Source: Saprospiraceae bacterium (lineage in GTDB: Bacteria > Bacteroidota > Bacteroidia > Chitinophagales > Saprospiraceae). Taken from it: a DNA stretch of 64,000 nucleotides. The position numbers were made by a program, and so were the translations under genes. Of the stretch, positions 37,288 through 45,686 are shown one piece after another (the first letter of the stretch is position 1; every line of letters starts with the position of its first letter). Location of the stretch: the NCBI GenBank assembly GCA_016719615.1, contig JADJYQ010000001.1, positions 408,501 to 472,500 of the forward strand, written 5' to 3'. Below the pieces are notes generated by a model, which was not told where the DNA came from, did not search any database, and saw only the letters and a list, made by a program, of their open reading frames with translations.

Positions 37288-37541
37288 TTTCTTACAAGCC
37301 TACGAAAAGAAGTTTTCAGTTTAATACATCAAACAGACTAGCAGACTAGCAGACTATTCCTCCAAACAGTCAAATAGTCAAGCAGACTTTTCCTACAAGC
37401 CTACGAAAAGAAGTTTTCAGTTTCCAGTTTTCAGTTTAATACATCAAACAGACTAGCAGACTAACAGTCAAACAGACTAACAGACAAGCAGACAAGCAGT
37501 CAAACAGACTAACAGACTAACAGACTAACAGACTTCTTCCT
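37288..37541. repeat. Duplicated ~65-bp element plus (AGACTAAC)n tandem octamers
   Basis: A segment CTACAAGCCTACGAAAAGAAG...AATACATCAAACAGACTAGCAG occurs twice (from 37290 and from 37392; the second copy carries a 14-bp internal duplication CCAGTTTTCAGTTT). Both copies run into octamer arrays with units AGACTAAC, AGACTAGC and AGTCAAAC. The array ends about 20 bp from the stop codon of the AhpD-like gene. The same octamers recur at 58.7 kb. Confidence 0.9.
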
Positions 37542-37560
37542 CCCAGCCAATCCATTCCTC

Positions 37561-37904
37561 TCAAGATTTCTCCAAAATCTCCTCCCAAAACTCAGCAGCT
37601 CTCCTCGTATGTGGGATGCAAATAGAACCACCCACCATATTGGCAATAGCAAAGACTTCATAAATTTTTTCGGTGGAGATATTATTCTCGTGACATTTTA
37701 ATAAATGATATTTAATACAATCATCACAACGCAAGACCATCGATGCCACCAGTCCGAGCATTTCTTTAGTAGCAACATCTAGTGCACCTTCCTGGTACAT
37801 TTGGTGATCGAGCGAAAAGAATCTTTTTAAGCAAGATTGTCCTGCCCTAAAATTACTTCGTTCATTTTTGAACGGTATTCATTGAATTCCTGAACTAAAG
37901 ACAT
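37561..37904 (-). CDS. AhpD/carboxymuconolactone decarboxylase-like protein, one frameshift
   Basis: The direct frame gives only 79 residues from 37800 (MYQEGALDVATKEMLGLVAS), but the family is ~110-115 residues. Upstream in another frame, from ATG 37904, is MSLVQEFNEYRSKMNEVILG, which is the normal N-terminus. One missing base next to the AA at 37829-37830 (plus strand) explains the break and restores LKRFFSLDHQMYQEG. The redox CxxC core (LRCDDCIKYHL) with the following His is intact, so the reconstructed protein would be an AhpD-like peroxiredoxin-reducing or related enzyme. It is probably a sequencing error; a real pseudogene is the alternative. Confidence 0.82.
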
Positions 37905-37922
37905 ATGCGATTTTTAATGGTA

Positions 37923-38390
37923 TCAAACTTCATTTCGATTGACTTGTTTCCAGATACTCCAGAAGATTTTTGGAACTAAAACAATCGTCGAACCAAAAAA
38001 GGCCGTTGCCCAAAAGATCATTTCTGAGCGGATAAACATAGCTAGTTTATCCTGTTCTTGAACCGGTAAATGTTGCACCAGTTCCTGAATGCCAATATCA
38101 TTGATCAAATATTTAAAATGATGAAAACGGTCGAAGCCTAATATAAATGCAATAAACAAAATACCTATAAATGCAATTTTTAAAGGAATGTTCCAGGCAT
38201 AGGGTGTATATTTCCACAAGAAAAACCAGCGTGAGCAAGTGATGGCACCAAAAATATAACAAACATTTGAAATCCAGAATGGATATTGAATTTGATAAAT
38301 TTTGATTGGCAATAAAAAAACGAATGCTCCAAATGCGGTGCAGATCAGCCAAAAGACCTCGAGTTTCACTTTCCTGATTTGTATTTCCAT
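37923..38390 (-). CDS. Small multi-pass membrane protein, unknown function
   Basis: A 155-residue protein from ATG 38390 (MEIQIRKVKLEVFWLICT); an earlier in-frame ATG at 38432 is less likely, as AAAAAAGG precedes the chosen one. About four hydrophobic segments are visible (FWLICTAFGAFVFLLP; ISNVCYIFGAIT; PLKIAFIGILFIAFILGF; MIFWATAFFGSTIVLVP), with a polar DRFHHFKYLINDIG loop. No family is recognised. It lies 18 bp upstream of the AhpD-like gene on the same strand, so the two are probably co-transcribed. Confidence 0.75.
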   Translation of the reverse strand: MEIQIRKVKLEVFWLICTAFGAFVFLLPIKIYQIQYPFWISNVCYIFGAITCSRWFFLWKYTPYAWNIPLKIAFIGILFIAFILGFDRFHHFKYLINDIGIQELVQHLPVQEQDKLAMFIRSEMIFWATAFFGSTIVLVPKIFWSIWKQVNRNEV

Positions 38391-38485
38391 CCTTTTTTGA
38401 ACGACAATTACTTGAATTTTGAATGTATTCAAGATTGCAAACTTAAGTCAATTCCGGCAAAGGTCAATTATTGTATCTTTAGGCC

Positions 38486-39598
38486 ATGTGGCAAAAGTAT
38501 TATAGATATATCATTGGAGCATTTCTGCTCATTTTATTGGCCCTTGTTTTCAGTTATTTTATCGAAGTCGTTAGTTTTATATTAGTCAGTTGGATCATTA
38601 GCATGATAGGTCAGCCTATTATGAATTTTCTGTTGATTCGAATGAAACTACTGAATTTTAAGATGGGCAAATCCCTGGCCGCAGGGTTGACGCTCTTCAT
38701 TTTGTTGAGTGTTATTGGTTTGTTACTTTGGATGTTTATCCCACTGGTCATTCAACAGGCTGTTGTATTATCTAAAGTTGATTTTAATGCAATGTCGGTA
38801 GTACTACAGGAACCCATCGAAAAAATAAATGTTTGGCTGCGGTCTATGGGACTTGAACCGGGGCCAAGTGCTGCAGATCAGATCCAAAGTCTGATCGGAG
38901 CTTATTTTAATCCTGGTTTGTTCAGTTCTTTTTTTGGAAGCCTTTTGGGAAAGGCTGGTTATCTGCTCATTGCTTTATTTTCAATTGTATTCATTAGCTT
39001 CTTCTTTTTAAAAGAACGAGGGCTTTTTACGGAAATTATTTTGGCTATCGTGCCTACGGGTTATGAAAAAAAGGCAGCCAACGTCATAGACGATATTACT
39101 ATATTATTAACCCGTTATTTTGGCGGGATCGTCATTCAAATGACGATTCTCATGATTTTATCGGTAAGTATGCTTAGTTTTTTCGGAATTAAAAATTCTT
39201 TCCTGATTGCTTTTTTTTATGCCGTAATGAATATTATACCTTATTTGGGGCCATTGATTGGTGCTGTTTTTGCATGTTTGTTGACCATTTCTTCTAACCT
39301 TGAACTCGATTTTTATCAGCAGATCATCCCATTAATATTGAATGTGCTGACCGTATTTTTTATCACCAAAGTGTTGGATGACTTTATCATACAACCTTAT
39401 ATTTTTTCAAAAAGAGTACAGGCTCATCCCCTTGAAATATTTATCATCATCATGTTGGGTGCGCGGATTGGTGGCGTTGTGGGTATGGTGCTGGCCATTC
39501 CTTCCTATACTATATTCAGAGTCATTGCCAAGACCTTTTTAAGTGAATTTAAAGTGATCCGAAAGATAACAGAAGACCTGGATCCAGCACAGCCATGA
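38486..39598 (+). CDS. AI-2E family transporter (UPF0118)
   Basis: A 370-residue membrane protein with the typical layout: two N-terminal helices (IIGAFLLILLALVFSYFI; VSFILVSWIISMIGQPI), a large extracytoplasmic helical region (residues ~90-150), then five to six helices including LIALFSIVFISFFFLKE, the conserved GIKNSFLIAFFYAVMNIIPYLGPLIGA and a KVLDDFIIQPYIFSKRVQAHPLEIFIIIMLGA segment. Family members include AI-2 exporters and sodium/proton antiporters; the substrate here is not known. It is transcribed away from the preceding membrane gene, with a ~95 bp shared upstream region. Confidence 0.92.
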   Translation: MWQKYYRYIIGAFLLILLALVFSYFIEVVSFILVSWIISMIGQPIMNFLLIRMKLLNFKMGKSLAAGLTLFILLSVIGLLLWMFIPLVIQQAVVLSKVDFNAMSVVLQEPIEKINVWLRSMGLEPGPSAADQIQSLIGAYFNPGLFSSFFGSLLGKAGYLLIALFSIVFISFFFLKERGLFTEIILAIVPTGYEKKAANVIDDITILLTRYFGGIVIQMTILMILSVSMLSFFGIKNSFLIAFFYAVMNIIPYLGPLIGAVFACLLTISSNLELDFYQQIIPLILNVLTVFFITKVLDDFIIQPYIFSKRVQAHPLEIFIIIMLGARIGGVVGMVLAIPSYTIFRVIAKTFLSEFKVIRKITEDLDPAQP

Positions 39599-39700
39599 TA
39601 TATTGCTTGCGCAAAGAGCTTAACTTTGGAAAGGTTTATAAATTAAAAATTTCAACTTGGCACACAAGTCAATTACATTTGAGTTCTAATTTAGCATTGT

Positions 39701-40378
39701 ATGTGGTCTGAAATCAGAAATGCTTTCTCTTCCTATTTGGATGCACTGGCCGGCTCAATTCCTGCCCTCGTGAACGCTCTCATAATTTTGCTGGCCGGCT
39801 GGTTACTGGCCAGAGTTACTAAATGGCTGGTATTTAAAGCTTGTCATTTGGCCGGCATCGATAAAATAAGCGAACAAACGGCAGTTCACCGCTTTCTGGA
39901 GCGAAGAGGATTTAAAAATGGGTTTTCAGGGCTTACCTCAAGTTTGTTTTTTTGGTTGATCATTTTGATCGTGTTGGTCAGATTCTTCAATTTGTTGGGA
40001 CTGGATGTGGTGTCAGATTTGCTGAATCAGGTAGTTGCTTTTATACCAAGTTTATTGGTGGCTTGTATCATTTTGATTGTAGGATTTTATTTGGCCGATT
40101 TTGTATCGGGTTTGGCTTTAGGAAGCCTTGAAGAATCGGGTTATGAACATCCGGAGTTATTGGGGAAGATCGTATTTTATAGTATCGCTTTCTTTACCCT
40201 TGCAATTGCACTCACTCAAATTGGAATCGGGGAAGCTTTGATTACAAATGTGGTCAGTATTTTTTTTGGTGCCATCGGCCTGGCTTTTGCAATTGCATTT
40301 GGATTAGGGGGTAAAGAATGGGCTTCCGCCATGATTGCGCGATATTTTGGAAAAGGTTCTAACAATCGCGAACGCTAA
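39701..40378 (+). CDS. Mechanosensitive-channel-like membrane protein (TM_helix repeats)
   Basis: A 225-residue protein with four to five hydrophobic helices. It carries two copies of the conserved TM-helix motif seen in small mechanosensitive channel relatives: IPALVNALIILLAGWLLARVTKWL (residues ~19-42) and FIPSLLVACIILIVGFYLADFVS (~113-135). The C-terminus AIAFGLGGKEWASAMIARYF resembles the MscS pore-end AFGLGG motif. The cytoplasmic beta domain of full MscS proteins is missing, so this is a minimal family member. It lies 102 bp after the AI-2E transporter on the same strand. Confidence 0.87.
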   Translation: MWSEIRNAFSSYLDALAGSIPALVNALIILLAGWLLARVTKWLVFKACHLAGIDKISEQTAVHRFLERRGFKNGFSGLTSSLFFWLIILIVLVRFFNLLGLDVVSDLLNQVVAFIPSLLVACIILIVGFYLADFVSGLALGSLEESGYEHPELLGKIVFYSIAFFTLAIALTQIGIGEALITNVVSIFFGAIGLAFAIAFGLGGKEWASAMIARYFGKGSNNRER

Positions 40379-40449
40379 GGATACTTTTAGGAAGTACCAA
40401 AATTCCTTTTCATAAATTTTAAACGCGTTAGCAAGTAACTAATATTTAT

Positions 40450-40587
40450 CATCTCCCGACATCAACAAATGATGGCTCATAAAAGTCATCTTCATGTCGA
40501 GACATCTATCCACCATCCACTATCATCCCTCATCTCCCGACATCATCATGTTGTTGTTAAAAAGTAACATCTTCATGTTGGGACATC
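40450..40587. repeat. Two copies of a ~57-bp hairpin-forming repeat
   Basis: CATCTCCCGACATCA...CATCTTCATGTCGAGACATC (40450-40506) and CATCTCCCGACATCA...CATCTTCATGTTGGGACATCC (40531-40587) share the same arms, which are partly inverted (CCCGACAT / ATGTCGAG or ATGTTGGG), with different centres. They lie between two convergent genes and may act as a bidirectional transcript end. The 40379-40620 gap holds nothing else recognisable. Confidence 0.75.
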
Positions 40588-40620
40588 CATTATCCATAAT
40601 CAATTATCCATCTATTGACT

Positions 40621-40998
40621 TTACAAGATTTTAACGAGTTTATACTCCAGAAGGCTTTCGAAGGAAATATATTGAAGGACTTGTTGATTAGTGGATTCCA
40701 ATACAACTTGGGGAGCCTTGCCAGCCTCATACGCTTGTTTCCAACGCAAAGCGCAAAGGCACCATTGGTCACCCGGACGAACGCCCGGAAATAGGTATTC
40801 AGGTCTGGGGGTACTCAAATCATTTCCCACACTTTTAGAATATTCCAAAAATTCTTCATCTGCATATATGCAAACCGTGTGCATTCCCACATCATCATTA
40901 CCAGTCGTACAGCACCCATCTCTGTAAAAACCAGTTAAGGGGTCCTTACTGCAGGGTTCCAGGGTCTTCCCAAATACATTCAAAGCATCTTTTTCCAT
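40621..40998 (-). CDS. DUF2237 family protein
   Basis: A 125-residue protein from ATG 40998 (MEKDALNVFGKTLEPCSKDP); further in-frame ATGs at 41007 and 41016 precede it but add nothing conserved. The family core is clear: TGFYRDGCCTTGNDDVGMHTVC, GNDLSTPRPEYLFPGVRPGDQWCLCALRWKQAYEAG. Function is unknown for the family; the conserved Cys/Asp/His pattern could bind metal. It stands alone, divergent from the OmpA-like gene. Confidence 0.93.
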   Translation of the reverse strand: MEKDALNVFGKTLEPCSKDPLTGFYRDGCCTTGNDDVGMHTVCIYADEEFLEYSKSVGNDLSTPRPEYLFPGVRPGDQWCLCALRWKQAYEAGKAPQVVLESTNQQVLQYISFESLLEYKLVKIL

Positions 40999-41090
40999 AT
41001 TGTGCATAGTTAACAAATAATTTGGTACATAAATTGCATAAAGCCTTAATTTTGAGGCCGATTTTAAAAATTATAAACAGAAATCCACAT

Positions 41091-41984
41091 ATGAAAAATT
41101 TTAGCTACGCGTTTTTTGCGATAACCCTAATGGTTTCTTGTGTTTCCAGTAAAAAATATAAAGACCTGGAATCCCAAATGAACGACACCAAAATGAATTT
41201 GCAAAAATGCCAGGAATCACTGAGCGATTGTGAAAAACAAAAGAATCAACTGGCAGATGATTGTAAAATGAAAACAGGCAAACTTGAATCCGAAATGGCT
41301 GCCAAATCCGGAAAAATCAAGTCCCTGGAGGAACAATTGGACATGTTCAAAAAAACAAATAACAATCTGCTAGACAGGTTATCTGACCTTTCTATCGTAA
41401 GCAAATCTGGTGCTGAGAGCATTCGCAAATCTTTGGATGCCTTAAATGAAAAAGACAAACAATTGACAGCACTTAATAAAGCCATGGCTCAGAAAGATTC
41501 CATCATGTTGAATCTTGTAATCAATTTGAAACGATCCTTACAAGGTGTCAATTCAGAAGATGTAAATGTGGAAGTAAAACATGGAGTGGTGTTTATTTCA
41601 CTTTCAGATAAAATGATGTTCAGAACAGCAAGTGCAACGATCAATGAAAGTGCAGGAAAGGTTTTGGATAAAATTGCTAAAGTTTTAAATGATCACAAAG
41701 ACCTTAACATCCTTGTCGAAGGACATACAGACAATGTTCCAATGGCTAATGATTGCGTTGTGGACAATTGGGATTTAAGTGCAAAAAGGGCAACCGCTGT
41801 AGTAAGAACTTTACAATCTAAATACAAAGTGGAGCCATCCCGTATGACTGCCGGAGGCCGTTCTGAGTTTGTACCTAAAGATGCAAATACTTCAGCACAG
41901 GGCCGTCAGAAAAACAGAAGAACCGAAATCATCATCCTGCCTAAGTTGGATCAGTTTTTCGAAATGATTAATCCGCAGCCTTAA
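41091..41984 (+). CDS. OmpA-family lipoprotein
   Basis: A 297-residue protein from ATG 41091 with a lipoprotein signal (MKNFSYAFFAITLMVSC; lipobox MVSC). Residues ~25-145 form a long coiled coil (LESQMNDTKMNLQKCQESLSDC ... LTALNKAMAQKD). The C-terminal OmpA domain binds peptidoglycan: DLNILVEGHTDNVPM, WDLSAKRATAVVRTL and MTAGGRSEFVP ... RQKNRRTEIIILP, with the conserved Asp and Arg of the diaminopimelate site. It probably tethers the outer membrane to the wall. It is monocistronic with a terminator. Confidence 0.94.
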   Translation: MKNFSYAFFAITLMVSCVSSKKYKDLESQMNDTKMNLQKCQESLSDCEKQKNQLADDCKMKTGKLESEMAAKSGKIKSLEEQLDMFKKTNNNLLDRLSDLSIVSKSGAESIRKSLDALNEKDKQLTALNKAMAQKDSIMLNLVINLKRSLQGVNSEDVNVEVKHGVVFISLSDKMMFRTASATINESAGKVLDKIAKVLNDHKDLNILVEGHTDNVPMANDCVVDNWDLSAKRATAVVRTLQSKYKVEPSRMTAGGRSEFVPKDANTSAQGRQKNRRTEIIILPKLDQFFEMINPQP

Positions 41985-42011
41985 TCTGAATTTAGTTTCC
42001 AAAAAAATAAC

Positions 42012-42047
42012 AGCCACCGCAATAATATTGTAGGTGGCTTTTTCTTT
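42012..42047 (+). terminator. Terminator of the OmpA-like gene
   Basis: AGCCACC-G-CAAT / ATTG-TA-GGTGGCT forms a stem with a small loop, followed by TTTTTCTTTG. The following ~440 bp up to exbB is very AT-rich with no convincing gene and must hold the operon promoter, though I cannot place it. Confidence 0.83.
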
Positions 42048-42488
42048 GACCTTAAGTTGTTCATATTATGGCACACGTTGGTCAATGGTTGGATAACAAC
42101 AAATTCTACATCATCGGTTAGAAGCGTAACGCCAAAGAAAATTTGGAATTTCAATTTCCTTTTTTGGCCTGATTTAGATTGAATAATGGCTGGAGCGCTA
42201 CATGAGCTCAATGTTAAATTTTAATTTATTTAACACATTACGTATATTTTTTATATATAATATCGCTATTTATTAAGTCATTATAATTTACAAAAAAGTA
42301 TAATATAAAAATCTTTATTTTCAGCGATTCAATTCATACATTTTTTCGACGAAATCGTTTTATAATTACGGCCTACTAAAAGTTCAACTTGGAATCAATT
42401 AACAATAAAATTTGGTTTGAGATTAACTTTTAATTATTTCGCAAAATAATATTTCACATATTTTAAAACTGCAAATTCAATTCTAATT

Positions 42489-43313
42489 ATGAGCAATCAA
42501 AACGCTAAGACTGACAAGAATGCCTCCGGCAGTAAGTTTAGTTCATTATTCGCTACGGTAGCCATTCCGACAGCCCTTGTCATAGCTGTCCTTGTATTTA
42601 AATTCATACTTGGTAATCCTTCTCACTTTGAGAACGGTGATCCGAACGGACATCCGCATCCTGGAGATTATCTGGGGATGATGTACAAAGGCGGACCTAT
42701 GGTTCCAATACTTATGGCCAATTTCATTATTGTTCTTTCAGTAATTATTGAAAGGTTTATTACCATTGGCGCTGCTTCCGGTAAAGGTTCCATCCAAAAT
42801 TTTGTAAGAAAAATTAAAAATCTGTTAGATCAGAATCAGGTTGATCAAGCGATTACATGTTGCGATCAGCAAAAAGGTTCTGTAGCAAACGTAATCCGGG
42901 AAGGATTGGGTAAATATAAAGAAATGGCCACTAACAACCAATTGGATAATGAACACAAAATATTGGCTATTCAAAAGGAGATTGAAGAATCGACTTCTTT
43001 AGAATTGCCTGTGTTAGAAAAAAATCTGGTCATACTTGCCACCATTTCTTCTGTAGCAACCCTATTAGGTCTTCTTGGTACTGTATTTGGAATGATCCGC
43101 GCTTTCTCTGCAATTGCAACTGCAGGTGCGCCTGATGCAGTAGCCTTATCAACAGGTATCTCTGAAGCACTTATTAATACTGCTTTGGGTATCGGAACTT
43201 CAGCTCTTGCAATTATTTCTTATAATTATTTTACGACAAGAATTGATGGAATGACCTATGGCATAGATGAGGCTGGTTTTTCAATAGCTCAGACTTTTGC
43301 TGCTAAGCACTAA
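42489..43313 (+). CDS. exbB: ExbB proton channel (MotA/TolQ/ExbB family)
   Basis: A 274-residue inner-membrane proton-channel subunit of the TonB system. Helix 1 (FATVAIPTALVIAVLVFKFIL) is followed by a Bacteroidota-type periplasmic insert rich in Gly, His and Pro (FENGDPNGHPHPGDY). Then come helix 2 (MVPILMANFIIVLSVIIERF), a cytoplasmic helical domain, and the conserved C-terminal pair LEKNLVILATISSVATLLGLLGTVFGMI and ISEALINTALGIGTSALAIISYNYF. It is the first gene of exbB-exbD-exbD-tonB and energises TonB-dependent receptors. Confidence 0.95.
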   Translation: MSNQNAKTDKNASGSKFSSLFATVAIPTALVIAVLVFKFILGNPSHFENGDPNGHPHPGDYLGMMYKGGPMVPILMANFIIVLSVIIERFITIGAASGKGSIQNFVRKIKNLLDQNQVDQAITCCDQQKGSVANVIREGLGKYKEMATNNQLDNEHKILAIQKEIEESTSLELPVLEKNLVILATISSVATLLGLLGTVFGMIRAFSAIATAGAPDAVALSTGISEALINTALGIGTSALAIISYNYFTTRIDGMTYGIDEAGFSIAQTFAAKH

Positions 43314-43331
43314 TTTTTAAAAGACGTTTGT

Positions 43332-43936
43332 ATGCCAAAAGTAAAGGTTCCACGGAAGAGTACTACCATCGACATGACAGCCATGTGTGATGTGGCTTTT
43401 CTACTCCTGACCTTTTTTATTCTCACGACCAAATTCAGACCTCAGGAAGTTGCTCAGATTGATATTCCAGCTTCAACAGCCCAAATACCAATACCTGACA
43501 AAGACATTTTAATGTTTCAGATATCTCCTGATGGAAAAGTGTTTTTGGTTTGGATGATCAAATTACCCGACTGAAATTGTTGAAAAGATTAGAAGAAGGT
43601 TATCAAATTAAATTTACAGAAGACCAGCAAGAAGCTTTCAAGCTTACAGAAACCTGGGGGATGAATATCAGAGAACTTCCGAAATATTTATCGATGGATG
43701 TCAATGAAAGAGCACATTTTCTTCATCCGGGTCTTTTGATAGACACCACAGGTGGTGAGCACCAATTGGAGGATCTCATTCTTTGGTCCCGTCAGGAAAA
43801 CAACAACCTGCGAATTGCCATTAAGGCTGATAAAACAACTGAATATAAAGCTTTCGACAAGGTTATCGAAGCTTTGCAAAACAGAAAAGTAAACCGTTTC
43901 AACCTGATCACCTCAGCCAGAAGTGCACAGGAATAA
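43332..43936 (+). CDS. exbD: ExbD biopolymer transport protein (first copy), one frameshift
   Basis: ExbD/TolR-type single-span subunit. The direct frame from 43332 gives the N-terminus (PRKSTTIDMTAMCDVAFLLLTFFILTTKF, with the proton-path Asp in MCDVAF) and ends at 43574 after GKVFLVW. A second frame, ending at 43936, carries the periplasmic domain (DDQITRLKLLKRL ... LRIAIKADKTTEYKAFDKVIEALQ). Adding one T to the T5 run at 43542-43546 joins them (GKVFFGLDDQI) into ~201 residues, the expected length. Given its conserved operon position it is probably intact in the organism and misread here. Confidence 0.9.
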
Positions 43937-43966
43937 TTATTTAATACTTATTAAAATTTAGATGTC

Positions 43967-44539
43967 ATGGCTGAAATGAATGTATCCGAAAGTGGTGCGA
44001 AGAAAGGCAAGAAAAAGTCGCGATCGAAAAAAATGTCTACCAGGGTTGACCTTACTGCTATGGTGGATCTTGGCTTTTTGTTGATCACTTTCTTCATGTT
44101 GGCAACAACTTTCAATAAGCCCAAGACGATGGAGATCATTAAACCTGCTAAGGATGACAAAATCAAGGATGAAGAGATTCCAGCTATTAAAATGTCAAAG
44201 ACGGTCACTCTTTTACTAGGTGACAACGACAAAGTTTTTTGGTATGTTTCTCCCGATGAAATTAATACAGATACAGAACTGGTTATGGATAGCGTTGATT
44301 ATAGTCCAAATGGTCTGCGAAAAATCGTTCAAAGGCGGATCAAAGAGGTACATGAACAGTGGACGGATACTACAAACCTGTTTGTGATGATCAAACCTTT
44401 GCCTGCATCCAAATACAAAAATATAGTCGACGTTTTGGATGAAATGACCATTAGTGATGTGAAGACCTATGCCATACTTAAACCAGACGATCCAGTAGAT
44501 AGTGTTGTTTGTGTTAAAATTGGTCAGGTAAGGAAATAA
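43967..44539 (+). CDS. exbD: ExbD biopolymer transport protein (second copy)
   Basis: A 190-residue ExbD/TolR protein: a basic cytoplasmic N-terminus (KKGKKKSRSKKMSTRVD), a single transmembrane helix with the key Asp (LTAMVDLGFLLITFFMLATTF), and a periplasmic domain ending SDVKTYAILKP. Tandem exbD copies are usual in Bacteroidota TonB operons; the two copies differ clearly in their periplasmic domains, so they probably form a hetero-assembly with ExbB. Confidence 0.95.
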   Translation: MAEMNVSESGAKKGKKKSRSKKMSTRVDLTAMVDLGFLLITFFMLATTFNKPKTMEIIKPAKDDKIKDEEIPAIKMSKTVTLLLGDNDKVFWYVSPDEINTDTELVMDSVDYSPNGLRKIVQRRIKEVHEQWTDTTNLFVMIKPLPASKYKNIVDVLDEMTISDVKTYAILKPDDPVDSVVCVKIGQVRK

Positions 44540-44585
44540 TTGGATGTTTTAGGTGTTATAGCTTTTAAGTACTAAAGACAAAACC

Positions 44586-45404
44586 ATGGAAAAAAAGGAT
44601 TATTTAAAGCTCTCCTGGGACGACATGATCTTTGAAGGTCGCAATAAGGCTTACGGAGCTTATATTCTCCGGAAGATATACGACAACAACATGTCTAAAG
44701 CCCTGATCTTAGGCATTCTGCTCTTTGTATTTGGAGTTAGTAGCCCGATGATCATTAAAATTGTAAGAGGCTGGATACCTGAAAAGGCGAATAAGGACAT
44801 GATGAAGGAAGTGGTATTGGCTGAGCCGCCGCCAATGGATCCTAACAAACCACCACCCCCGCCACCCCCTAAGGTTGAGCCTCCACCCATCAAGGATCAG
44901 ATAAAATTCGTTCCGCCCAAGGTGAAGAAAGATGAAGAAGTCAAGGAAGAGGAACCACCACCACCAACCATCGAAGAAATGGAGGATAAGGATGTATCCG
45001 ATGTGACTCGTGAAGGTGATGATGATGGTATAGATGCTTCGCTTGCAGAACCACCACCGGTTATGGAAGAAGAAAAAAAAGAAGATGAGCCTTTTAAATT
45101 TGTAGAACAGATGCCAACATTTCCTGATGGTGATGCTGCCATGATGAAATACATTCGCGAAAAAATCAGATATCCTGCCATAGCCAAAGAAAATGGAATT
45201 GAAGGAACCGTGGTCATCCAATTTGTAGTCACTTCATCCGGAGATATCAACCGCGTTCAAGTCGCCAGAGGTATTGGCGGCGGATGTGATGAAGAAGCCG
45301 TCAGGGTTGTAAAATCCATGCCTAACTGGAAACCCGGCAAACATAATGGAAAAGCAGTACCTGTAAGTTTTACCTTACCTATTCGATTTAAACTCGAAGG
45401 TTAA
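44586..45404 (+). CDS. tonB: Energy transducer TonB
   Basis: A 272-residue protein. The cytoplasmic N-terminus (LSWDDMIFEGRNKAYGAYILRK) is the conserved Bacteroidota TonB motif. Then come one transmembrane helix (ALILGILLFVFGVSSPMII), a Pro/Glu/Lys-rich periplasmic linker with PPPPPPPK stretches, and a C-terminal TonB domain (RYPAIAKENGIEGTVVIQFVV ... VRVVKSMPNWKPGKHNGKAVPV). It transmits ExbBD proton-motive energy to outer-membrane receptors. It follows exbD by 46 bp. Confidence 0.96.
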   Translation: MEKKDYLKLSWDDMIFEGRNKAYGAYILRKIYDNNMSKALILGILLFVFGVSSPMIIKIVRGWIPEKANKDMMKEVVLAEPPPMDPNKPPPPPPPKVEPPPIKDQIKFVPPKVKKDEEVKEEEPPPPTIEEMEDKDVSDVTREGDDDGIDASLAEPPPVMEEEKKEDEPFKFVEQMPTFPDGDAAMMKYIREKIRYPAIAKENGIEGTVVIQFVVTSSGDINRVQVARGIGGGCDEEAVRVVKSMPNWKPGKHNGKAVPVSFTLPIRFKLEG

Positions 45405-45412
45405 GCAGTGGT

Positions 45413-45589
45413 ATGTTTACCCGGAAGCTGATCTATTGGATTTTAGCACTTTGCTATTTCGGAATCGGCATTTTTATCGGATACACAGAAATCGTACAGT
45501 CACCCTGGCATATCATTTTTGCACTTGCTTGTATTGGAATGGGTATTTTAAGGGCATTTCGTGCAATGAAGTTGAAAGATTCTCTTTGA
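45413..45589 (+). CDS. Small two-helix membrane protein downstream of tonB
   Basis: A 58-residue frame, MFTRKLIYWILALCYFGIGI..., begins 8 bp after the tonB stop. It has two hydrophobic helices (IYWILALCYFGIGIFIGYT; WHIIFALACIGMGILRAF) and a basic C-terminus (RAMKLKDSL). Tight spacing and clean membrane topology support a real gene co-transcribed with the ExbBD-TonB system. No family is recognised. Confidence 0.75.
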   Translation: MFTRKLIYWILALCYFGIGIFIGYTEIVQSPWHIIFALACIGMGILRAFRAMKLKDSL

Positions 45590-45686
45590 TTATTTCTTTC
45601 AAAGTGAAATACCTGCCTATAATCCTGTCATCACGGTGAACTGCCATAGCCTCCATTGGTCTTTCAAATGGGTTTATCTTTGAGCT

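Noticed and set aside
37288..37541. Octamer arrays as a possible CRISPR or origin iteron set
   Set aside because: Units are contiguous 8-mers with no spacers, and no replication initiator or DnaA-box cluster was seen nearby.
40590..41016. Longer N-terminus for the DUF2237 protein
   Set aside because: The extra residues before MEKDALNVFG are not family-like.
44660..45250. Long Gly/Ser- and Phe-rich frames antisense to tonB
   Set aside because: They are shadows of the proline/glutamate-rich TonB linker on the other strand.
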